From: JBQLZO01 sp052168315
Lineage (GTDB): Bacteria; Planctomycetota; Phycisphaerae; Phycisphaerales; UBA1924
Length of the DNA: 10,190 nt
Reading direction: 5' to 3'
Assembly (NCBI GenBank): GCA_052168315.1
Contig: JBQLZO010000049.1
Span: 1-10,190, forward strand
The notes beneath the pieces are model-generated. The model ran no database searches. It saw nothing but the letters and a program-made list of their open reading frames with translations, and had not been told where the DNA came from. This document shows positions 4,950 through 10,190 of this stretch, in pieces (position 1 is the stretch's first letter; every line of letters starts with the position of its first letter). Both the position numbers and the translations under genes were made by a program.

Positions 4950-6389
4950 TCAACGCGTGGAGGGCGTTGGGGATTGCGTGGGGGCATCGGTCTTGGCGGG
5001 GGCTTCGTCGGGGGCGCTGGCGAGGGCGTGGGCGATGGCGGTGCCGGCGATGAAGCCGGAGGCCCACGCCCATTGGAAGTTGAAGCCGCCGATGCGGCCG
5101 TCGACATCGCAGAGTTCTCCGACGATGTGGAGGGCGGGCGTTCGGCGGCTTTCCATGGTGGCCAGGTCGAGTTCGTCGAGGGGGACGCCGCCGGCGGTGA
5201 CCTCGGCGTGGGTGTATCCGCGGTCGCCGGTGACGGGCAGGGGCATCTCGGTGAGGGTGGCGGCCAGGCGTTTGCGCTGCTCGCGGGTCAGGGCGTGCGC
5301 GGGGGTGGCGGGGTCGATGCCGGCGTGGTCGGCCAGGGCGCGGGCGAGGCGTTCGGGGAGGTTGTGGGTGTCTCTGAGGAATCGGTTGATGGTGGTGTGC
5401 CCGAGGGCGAGCAGGGCCTTGTCGATGGCGTCGCGGGTGTGTTCGGGGAGCCAGTTGATGATGAGGGTGGCGCCCGGGTCGTGGTGTGCGGCGTCGAGGT
5501 AGTGGCGGGAGATGTCCAGTGCGGCGGGGCCGGAGATGCCGAAGTGGGTGCAGAGCAGGCTGTTGGTGAAGCGCTTGATGAGCTTGCCGGAGTGTGCGCG
5601 GACTTCGAGTGTGGCGGGCGTGGCGATGCCGGAGAGGGTGTGGGCGAAGGTGAGGCTGGGGTCGAGGATGAGCGGGACGAGGGCGGGGAAGACGCGGTGG
5701 GTGATGGAGTGGTTGAGGGAGCGGGCGATGTGGTGGCCGAGTCCATCGGAGCCGGTCTTGGGGAGGGCCTTGCCGCCGGTGGCGAGGACGATGCGCCGGG
5801 CGCGGATGGCGGTGGCGCGGGCGAACTGGGGCGCGGTGGGGTGTTGGTCGGGCGGGTGGGCGCGCCAGTCGGGATCGCGGTGGATGAGGAAGGGATGGGT
5901 GGGGTGGGTGGGGTGCGCGGGGGGGTCGTGGTCGATCGCGGCGGTGCGCCAGGGGTGGATGAGGTGGGCGGGCGCGGTGCGCGCGGCGTGGAGCAGGGCA
6001 TCGAGGATGGTGTGCGCATCGTCGGTGGTGGGAAAGAGCTTGCCGGTGTCTTCCTGCTTGAGTTCGATGTTGTGCTCGGCGAAGAAGCGGCGGGTGTCGG
6101 CGACGGTGAAGCGTCGGAGGACCTTCTTGATGGAGGCGGGGTCGGAGCCGGCGTACTGCTTCTCATCGACGCGGTGGTGCGTGACATTGCATCGTCCGCC
6201 GCCGGCGACGAGGATTTTCGCGCCGAGTTTTTTCGCGCCGTCGAGTGCGATGATGGTGGGGGGCGGGGCGTGTGGTTTGAGGGCGCGGTGTGTGCGTGCG
6301 GCGAAGATGGCGGCGAAGAGGCCGGCCGCGCCGGCGCCGATGATGGCGGCGTCGGCGGTGGGGATGTTGGGTGGCGTGGGGCGCTGCAC
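4950..6389 (-). CDS. HI0933/BaiN-family FAD-dependent oxidoreductase
   Basis: The product has 479 residues from a GTG at 6387-6389. The open frame continues upstream to an ATG at 6485, but those 32 residues come largely from a palindromic repeat and are not expected in the family. It shows the FAD-binding GAGAAGL (18-24), the family-specific GGGRCNVT (63-70), ATGGKALPKTGSDGLGH in mid-protein, FPALVPL, and the C-terminal TMESRRTPALHIVGELCDVDG leading into GGFNFQWAWASG (434-445). This is the full signature of the YhiN/HI0933 flavoproteins. Relatives include BaiN, implicated in bile-acid reduction, but the substrate here is unknown. There is no signal peptide, so it should be cytoplasmic. A His/Pro/Thr-rich insertion near residues 158-168 is encoded by G-quadruplex-like repeats. 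No clear ribosome site is visible. It lies 184 bases downstream of the glycosyltransferase, across two repeat copies. Confidence 0.9.
   Translation of the reverse strand: MQRPTPPNIPTADAAIIGAGAAGLFAAIFAARTHRALKPHAPPPTIIALDGAKKLGAKILVAGGGRCNVTHHRVDEKQYAGSDPASIKKVLRRFTVADTRRFFAEHNIELKQEDTGKLFPTTDDAHTILDALLHAARTAPAHLIHPWRTAAIDHDPPAHPTHPTHPFLIHRDPDWRAHPPDQHPTAPQFARATAIRARRIVLATGGKALPKTGSDGLGHHIARSLNHSITHRVFPALVPLILDPSLTFAHTLSGIATPATLEVRAHSGKLIKRFTNSLLCTHFGISGPAALDISRHYLDAAHHDPGATLIINWLPEHTRDAIDKALLALGHTTINRFLRDTHNLPERLARALADHAGIDPATPAHALTREQRKRLAATLTEMPLPVTGDRGYTHAEVTAGGVPLDELDLATMESRRTPALHIVGELCDVDGRIGGFNFQWAWASGFIAGTAIAHALASAPDEAPAKTDAPTQSPTPSTR
5892..5913 (+). repeat. G-quadruplex motif within the flavoprotein gene
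   Basis: Five G-tracts of 3-4 bases are separated by AT, T, T and T, including two perfect copies of GGGTGGGGT (5897-5905 and 5906-5914). Single-base loops make this a very strong quadruplex candidate. The G-rich strand is the template strand of the flavoprotein gene; the complement encodes a HPTHPTHP insert. Confidence 0.6.
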
Positions 6390-6459
6390 GCGGGAGTGTA
6401 GGTGGGGGGGTGTGCGCGCCCGGGGGTGGTTGGGCTTGGCTTGGGAACCAAGAGAGGAA

Positions 6460-6491
6460 GATGAGGAGACGGGCGGGATGCCCATCCCACC
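6460..6491. repeat. Palindromic element, subtype A, copy 1
   Basis: The stem is GACGGGCG (6468-6475), GGA, TGCCCATC (6479-6486). Read on the minus strand the change gives a T-G wobble plus one A-C mismatch; read on plus it gives a C-A mismatch and a G-T wobble. The minus-strand ATG at 6485 inside it opens an N-terminal extension of the flavoprotein frame. It lies 48 bases from copy 2 and shares the left flank GAAGATGAGGAGAC. Confidence 0.75.
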
Positions 6492-6507
6492 AGAAGAAGT
6501 AGATGAA

Positions 6508-6552
6508 GATGAGGAGACGGGCGGGACGCCCGTCCCACCGAGGTGGGGAGGG
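6508..6552. repeat. Palindromic element, subtype A, copy 2
   Basis: GACGGGCG (6516-6523) and CGCCCGTC (6527-6534) form a perfect 8-bp stem with a GGA loop. The right flank CCCACC-GA-GGTGGG (6534-6547) is a second inverted repeat, then GAGGG. The same right flank follows copy 3 inside the glycosyltransferase gene. Confidence 0.8.
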
Positions 6553-6573
6553 CGCGTGGGTTGAGGTGGGTCT

Positions 6574-7839
6574 TCAGGTGGTGGGGGCGAAGGTTCGGCC
6601 TCGCCAGGTTCGGCGGTTGGTGAGCGAGAGGATGAACGAGTGCCACTGGATGATGGTCATGAGCGCGATGGAGATGGGGTGGGCGAGGGCGATCCAGAGT
6701 GGGTGCTTGAAGGCGCGGGAGAGGATGAGGCGCTGGGTGATGTTGAGGGCGATGGCGGCGGCGGCGAGGGCGAGTTGGATCGGGGAGGGCGGTTCGGTGA
6801 GGAAGGGCGCGGCGATGAGGAAGGCCCATGGGAGGATGTGGCCGGTGATGTGCATGGCGGTGAAGAGGAGGAGGAGGATGGGCGATCCGAGGCCTTCGTA
6901 GGCGTTCTTGGCGAAGCCGCGCCACGTGGAGGACCATGAGTCGTACATGCGGCAGGAGACGGTTTCGGTGGCGTCGAAGAGGTCGGTGGTTCTGCCGGCG
7001 GCGCGGACGGCGCGGGGCATCTTGATGCCATCGTGCATGGAGTCTTTGAACGAGGTGTGGCCTTCGATGGCGCGGTATGCGGGGGCGGAGATGAGGAGGA
7101 ACTGGCCGCAGGCCGCGGAGAGTCCCGGGCTGTTGCTGCGGCGCATCATCGGCATGGGGAGATACGAGAAGAGGATGAAGTGGATCATGGGGACGACGAG
7201 TCGCTCGGGGGTGGTGCCGAGGACCTGCCTGGGGAAGGTGGAGAGCAGGTCGGTGTGGTGCGCGAGGGCGGTGCGCATGGCCTGTTCGATCGCGTCCGGC
7301 TCGAGGCTGACATCGGCGTCGATGAAGAGGATGCGGTCTTCGTCGGACTCGGCGCGGCGTGCGGCGTGGGTGCCGAGCTGGTGGCAGGCGTGCATCTTGC
7401 CGACCCAGCCATCCGGGAGCGGGGCGGTGGGGATGGTGGAGAGGCGGGGGTCCTCGGCGATGAGGCGCGCGAGGATGGCGGGGGTTTCGTCGGTGGACTG
7501 GTCGTCGTAGACGAGCACGCGGAGGCTGGGGTAGGTGGAGGCGAGGACGCGGCGGACGCAGGATTCGATGTTGGCCTGTTCGTTTCGGGCGGGGATGCAG
7601 ACGAAGACGGTGGGGGTGGTCGGGGGATTGGGAATCGATTCAGAACCTGAAGAGGTAGAGGCGGATGAGGAGACGGGCGGGACGCCCATCCCACCGAGGT
7701 GGGGAGGGTTCTGAGGCGGGGTGTTTGTGTTGGGCTTTGGTGTGGCGCGGTAGATGGGGAGGTTGAGGAGTGTCATCACCAGCGCGAGCGCGGCGAGGGC
7801 GAGTGCGATGGCGAGCGTGATGGTCCAGGGGTCGGGCAT
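6574..7839 (-). CDS. Membrane family-2 glycosyltransferase (HpnB/CrtQ-like)
   Basis: The product has 421 residues. An N-terminal membrane helix (about 5-27) is followed by a linker and a GT-A catalytic domain: VFVCIPARNEQANI (78-91), YDDQSTDET (111-119), GWVGKMHAC (144-152), then FIDADV with the metal-binding DAD (174-176). Two or three C-terminal membrane segments (about 319-346, 353-370 and 380-405) precede the ending TWRGRTF. The layout resembles membrane glycosyltransferases that act on lipid acceptors, such as HpnB-like or carotenoid-acid glucosyltransferases; the acceptor here is not known. Residues about 46-60 (PHLGGMGVPPVSSSA) are encoded by a palindromic repeat, between the membrane anchor and the catalytic core, without breaking the frame. 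It follows the acyltransferase gene by 39 bases, suggesting one transcript and linked chemistry. No purine-rich ribosome site is seen. Confidence 0.88.
   Translation of the reverse strand: MPDPWTITLAIALALAALALVMTLLNLPIYRATPKPNTNTPPQNPPHLGGMGVPPVSSSASTSSGSESIPNPPTTPTVFVCIPARNEQANIESCVRRVLASTYPSLRVLVYDDQSTDETPAILARLIAEDPRLSTIPTAPLPDGWVGKMHACHQLGTHAARRAESDEDRILFIDADVSLEPDAIEQAMRTALAHHTDLLSTFPRQVLGTTPERLVVPMIHFILFSYLPMPMMRRSNSPGLSAACGQFLLISAPAYRAIEGHTSFKDSMHDGIKMPRAVRAAGRTTDLFDATETVSCRMYDSWSSTWRGFAKNAYEGLGSPILLLLFTAMHITGHILPWAFLIAAPFLTEPPSPIQLALAAAAIALNITQRLILSRAFKHPLWIALAHPISIALMTIIQWHSFILSLTNRRTWRGRTFAPTT
7664..7708. repeat. Palindromic element, subtype A, copy 3 (in coding sequence)
   Basis: GACGGGCG (7672-7679), GGA and CGCCCATC (7683-7690) form the stem, with one change from copy 2 that remains a T-G pair on the minus strand. 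The right flank CCCACCGAGGTGGGGAGGG (7690-7708) is identical to copy 2. It lies within the glycosyltransferase reading frame and adds about 15 residues. Confidence 0.8.
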
Positions 7840-7878
7840 GGGGGGCGTTGGTGCGGTGTGGGTTGCGGTGCGTCCGGG

Positions 7879-8751
7879 TCAGCGTCGTTTGGCTTTGATG
7901 CCGGGGTCGTGGCCTCGGAGCCTGAGCCAGAGGTCGTAGATGGGGTTGATGCGGGTGGTGGTTGCGGTTGATTCGGAGTTGGTGGAGCGGGATGGGCGTG
8001 TGAGGGGGAGTGTGATGAAATTGGCGGGATCTCGCTGGATGGCGCGTTGTGCGAGGTGGGCCGAGGAGGATTGCATGGACGCGGTGATCGCGCGGTGCCA
8101 CGCGGTGGTGGTGTTCGTCTGAGGCGGGTCGGTCGATGCGGCGTGGACGAGGACTTCGGGTCTTTGCTCGGTCCAGAAGGGGTATTCCAGCGCGATGGTG
8201 ATGAGGGTTGGGGTGGTGGGGAGCCTTGCGGCGAGGGCGGCGAGCCCGGGGCGGAGCCTGATGGGGGCTCTGGGGTCGGCGAACTGGCCCTGGGGGGTGA
8301 TCCAGAGGGCGGCGTCGTTGCGTGTGTTGGAGTGGTCGTTGTGGGTGCCGGCGAGGTGTTCGAGGAGGTAGGCGGTGGTGGTGTCGATGGCGGCGGGGTG
8401 GTCGGGGTCGATGCCGAACATGCCGAGGCGGGTCATGAAGCGGAACTTGGCGAGCTGCTCGTGCTCCATGGGCGCGAGCGGGCGGCGGTGTGGGGTGAAG
8501 CGGTCGTGCAGCGCGACGGCGATGAGCGGGTCCCACCAGGCGCTGTGGGTGAGGGCGATGAGGAGCGGTGCGGGGAGTTCGGCGGCGCGCTCGAGGAGCG
8601 GGGCGGTCTCCGAGGTGATGCGGAGGGCGTTGAAGCGTTTGCGGATGAGCCGGCGGGTGTAGGCTGCGAAGAAGCGGAAGAAGCGCGGGGAGGGCTTTGC
8701 GGGGATGAACGGCGGCTCGGGCGGGTGGAGATGTGCGGGTTGGTCGGTCAC
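7879..8751 (-). CDS. PlsC-type 1-acylglycerol-phosphate acyltransferase-like protein
   Basis: The product has 290 residues from a GTG at 8749-8751. The frame stays open much further, but that part runs antiframe through hpt and is Ser/Pro/Thr noise, so this start is preferred. The lysophospholipid acyltransferase fold is shown by the HX4D motif HSAWWD (His69-Asp74), which holds the catalytic residues, and by ITPQGQFADPR (151-161), which stands in for the usual phosphate-binding PEG block. A basic, aromatic N-terminus (PRFFRFFAAYTRRLIRKRF) could lie on the membrane surface. The family moves acyl groups from acyl-CoA or acyl-ACP onto lipid or sugar hydroxyls. The replacement of PEG by PQG, and the glycosyltransferase directly downstream, leave open an acceptor other than lysophosphatidate. 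It lies 49 bases after hpt. No strong ribosome site is visible. Confidence 0.85.
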   Translation of the reverse strand: MTDQPAHLHPPEPPFIPAKPSPRFFRFFAAYTRRLIRKRFNALRITSETAPLLERAAELPAPLLIALTHSAWWDPLIAVALHDRFTPHRRPLAPMEHEQLAKFRFMTRLGMFGIDPDHPAAIDTTTAYLLEHLAGTHNDHSNTRNDAALWITPQGQFADPRAPIRLRPGLAALAARLPTTPTLITIALEYPFWTEQRPEVLVHAASTDPPQTNTTTAWHRAITASMQSSSAHLAQRAIQRDPANFITLPLTRPSRSTNSESTATTTRINPIYDLWLRLRGHDPGIKAKRR

Positions 8752-8800
8752 GGTGTGTGGCTCTGCCGTGGGCCGTGGACGGCGGCGGGCGGAGTGTGGT

Positions 8801-9463
8801 TCAGGCTTTGGACTTTGGCGCGAAGACGGCGGGCTTGAGGACGCAGATGTCGGGGAGGTTCCGGTAGTAGCCGTCGTAGTCGAGGCCGTAGCCGACGACG
8901 AACTCGTCGGGGATCTCGAATCCCTGGTGGTCGGGCTGGAGGTCGACGGTTCTTCTGGCGGGCTTGGAGAGCAGGACGCAGGTTCTGATGCTGGCGGGGT
9001 TCTGCTCGGCGATGGCCTGCTTGACGAGGGCGATGGTTTGTCCGGAGTCGAGGATGTCGTCGACGATGATGACATGCTTTCCGGCGAGTTGTTGGGGGAT
9101 GGCGCCGCGGATGGAGGCGCCGCGGGATTCTGTGGTCTGCCCGGGGTAGCTGCTCACGGCGATGAGTTCGAGTGAGAGCTTGAGGTGCATCTGGCGGATG
9201 AGGTCGGCGGTGAAGACCATGGCGCCGGTGAGGATGGGGATGAGGACAGCGCGGTCGGGGGCGTGGGCCTTGGTGTGCAGGTCGTGGGAGATGTCCTGGG
9301 CGATCTCTGCGACGCGCTGTGCGATGCGGTCGCGGGGGATGAGGATGCGCTCGATGTCGTGCTGGAGGGAGGGCGCGGCGAGTGGGGGCGTGCGGGAGGC
9401 GGGGCGGCCGGGGGGGCGGCCGGCGGGTTGGTCGGCGGGTTGGTCGGGTTGGGGCTGGGTCAT
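8801..9463 (-). CDS. hpt: Hypoxanthine phosphoribosyltransferase
   Basis: This 220-residue enzyme joins hypoxanthine (and usually guanine) to PRPP, giving IMP or GMP and pyrophosphate, in cytoplasmic purine salvage. The core shows LIPILTGAMVFTADLIR (74-90), the flexible-loop segment AVSSYPGQTTESRG (102-115), the PRPP-binding VIIVDDILDSGQT (131-143), and the base-binding end FEIPDEFVVGYGLDYDGYYRNLP (172-194). An N-terminal extension of about 32 residues, rich in Pro, Gln and Ala, precedes the usual start of the family; it is encoded by GC-rich tandem repeats. The ATG overlaps the pyrophosphatase stop codon as ATGA, the pattern of translational coupling. A longer frame upstream is only read-through into the other frame of that gene. 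Gene order and chemistry support a functional pair. Confidence 0.95.
   Translation of the reverse strand: MTQPQPDQPADQPAGRPPGRPASRTPPLAAPSLQHDIERILIPRDRIAQRVAEIAQDISHDLHTKAHAPDRAVLIPILTGAMVFTADLIRQMHLKLSLELIAVSSYPGQTTESRGASIRGAIPQQLAGKHVIIVDDILDSGQTIALVKQAIAEQNPASIRTCVLLSKPARRTVDLQPDHQGFEIPDEFVVGYGLDYDGYYRNLPDICVLKPAVFAPKSKA
9422..9445. repeat. 12-bp tandem repeat in the hpt N-terminus
   Basis: GGCGGGTTGGTC occurs twice back to back, followed by GGGTTGGGG. A related pair of GGGGCGGCCGG units lies just before it (about 9401-9421). On the minus strand the unit encodes the DQPA-DQPA extension of hpt, which suggests growth by slippage. Confidence 0.6.
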
Positions 9464-10026
9464 GCGCTGGGGGTTCCGATGGCGTCGGTCTTGTACGAGC
9501 GTGCGTAGCGGGCGAGGGAATCCTCGATGATGGCGTCGGCGGCCTCGGCGGGGAGGATCTCGTCGACCTCGACTTCCTTGCCTTCGAGCTGCTTGTAGTC
9601 TTCGAGGAAGCGCTTGAGCATCTTGAAGGTGTGCCGCGGGAAGTCGGAGGCTCGGATGTACTCGGAGAACTCGGGGTCGTTGATGAGCACGGCGACGATC
9701 TTGTGGTCGGGTTCGCCGTCGTCGATCATGGTCATGACGCCGACGGCGCGGGCATCGCAGAGGCACATGCCGGGGATCTGCCCGGAGGAGAAGACGAGCA
9801 CATCGAGGGGGTCGTGGTCCTCGGCGAGGGTCTGGGGGACGAAGCCGTAGTTGGCGGGGTAGTAGACGGCCGAGGAGAGGACGCGGTCGAGGCGGAGCAT
9901 GCCTGAGTGCTTGTCGAGTTCGTACTTGTTGTTGGATCCCTTGGGGATCTCGATGATGGCGCGGAAGTGTCTTGGGAGGGGCGCGTTCTCGACGGCGGGC
10001 GAGACCTCGTGCCATGGGTGGATCAT
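9460..10026 (-). CDS. ppa: Inorganic pyrophosphatase, soluble family I
   Basis: This 188-residue cytoplasmic enzyme splits pyrophosphate into two phosphates with divalent metal ions, pulling biosynthetic reactions forward. It has EIPKGSNNKYELD (26-38), YYPANYGFVPQT (55-66), the family signature DHDPLDV (Asp70, Asp72, Asp75) and the second metal cluster MIDDGEPDHK (100-109), where Asp102, Asp107 and Lys109 match the conserved catalytic set. FKMLKRFLEDYKQLEGK then leads to the C-terminus. The length is usual for the bacterial family. The ATG at 10024-10026 gives the normal N-terminus; 46 further residues upstream are open but basic and Pro-rich and are rejected. The stop overlaps the hpt start by four bases. 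It is the first gene of the minus-strand group seen here, so the promoter probably lies in 10027-10190 or beyond. Confidence 0.96.
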   Translation of the reverse strand: MIHPWHEVSPAVENAPLPRHFRAIIEIPKGSNNKYELDKHSGMLRLDRVLSSAVYYPANYGFVPQTLAEDHDPLDVLVFSSGQIPGMCLCDARAVGVMTMIDDGEPDHKIVAVLINDPEFSEYIRASDFPRHTFKMLKRFLEDYKQLEGKEVEVDEILPAEAADAIIEDSLARYARSYKTDAIGTPSA

Positions 10027-10157
10027 GGGGTGGCTTTCGTTCGTTGGCGTGGTGCGGCGGGGTGCGGTGGGGTTGGTGGAGGTGGGCGGCGGCGGGAGGC
10101 GGGGCTGTTGGATTGTTGGGCGGTTGCGACGCCGGCGGGCGGGTATGGCCAGGGTTC

Positions 10158-10186
10158 GCGGCACGCGTGCCGCCCCGGGACCGGGG
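10158..10186. repeat. Two adjoining palindromes upstream of ppa
   Basis: GCGGCACGCGTGCCGC (10158-10173) is a perfect 16-bp palindrome, and CCCCGGGACCGGGG (10173-10186) is a second inverted repeat sharing its last C. They lie about 130 bases upstream of the pyrophosphatase start. They could be an operator, the terminator of a gene beyond the window, or another repeat family. Confidence 0.5.
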
Positions 10187-10190
10187 AGGG

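Noticed and set aside
2272..5073. A 933-codon minus-strand open frame
   Set aside because: It runs antisense to the lipoprotein and RNHCP genes and out of frame with the hydrolase, and is dominated by Arg, His, Pro and Ser. It is a product of GC content and strand skew.
4719..6401. A 560-codon plus-strand open frame
   Set aside because: It is the complement of the flavoprotein gene, made mostly of Gly, Val, Asp and Glu, with no domain character. The opposite strand has the complete HI0933-family signature.
8752..9075. Extended N-terminus of the acyltransferase frame into hpt
   Set aside because: This part overlaps hpt in another frame and is Ser/Pro/Thr-rich without family similarity; a GTG at 8751 gives a normal protein.
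9464..10015. Extended N-terminus of the hpt frame through ppa
   Set aside because: It is Arg/Pro noise in an alternate frame of a highly conserved pyrophosphatase, and the ATGA overlap gives a clear hpt start.

Overview
The window is a GC-rich chromosomal segment with six lagging-side genes and four leading-side genes. No RNA gene, CRISPR array or transposase gene is visible. Composition, gene content and short palindromic repeats that read as 'GVPPVSS'-like or 'GTGLRPVS'-like peptides suggest a Planctomycetota genome, perhaps Phycisphaerales. That assignment rests on general recognition, not on a search.

Plus-strand half (1-3407). An ECF-type RNA polymerase sigma factor (121-678) overlaps by 11 bases a two-membrane-segment DUF4349 protein (668-1906), which has its own strong Shine-Dalgarno inside the sigma gene. 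The pair looks like a sigma factor with a membrane-bound regulator. A 362-base gap with two GC hairpins follows, then a small zinc-binding RNHCP-domain protein (2269-2631), a hairpin-containing leader, and a small helical lipoprotein (2910-3407) carrying 11-residue repeats.

Convergent junction (3408-3614). This holds a compact hairpin and an approximately 92-base nested imperfect palindrome ending in TTTT. It probably terminates transcription and may itself be a dispersed palindromic element.

Minus-strand half (read from 10026 down to 3615). Inorganic pyrophosphatase and hypoxanthine phosphoribosyltransferase are coupled by an ATGA overlap. They are followed closely by a PlsC-type acyltransferase, a membrane family-2 glycosyltransferase, an HI0933/BaiN-type flavoprotein, and a secreted alpha/beta hydrolase. 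The first two genes form a chemical pair: the transferase releases pyrophosphate and the pyrophosphatase removes it. The acyltransferase and glycosyltransferase together suggest synthesis of an acylated glycolipid or glycosylated isoprenoid.

The most unusual signal is a family of 19-base perfect or near-perfect stem-loops at 4874, 6468, 6516 and 7672. They share an 8-bp stem and a GGA loop (TCC on the minus strand), but the stem sequence differs between two subtypes by compensated changes. One copy lies in frame inside the glycosyltransferase, and another supplies a possible false start codon for the flavoprotein. A second broad signal is strong G (and T) enrichment of the plus strand whichever strand is coding, as expected if plus is the leading replication strand.
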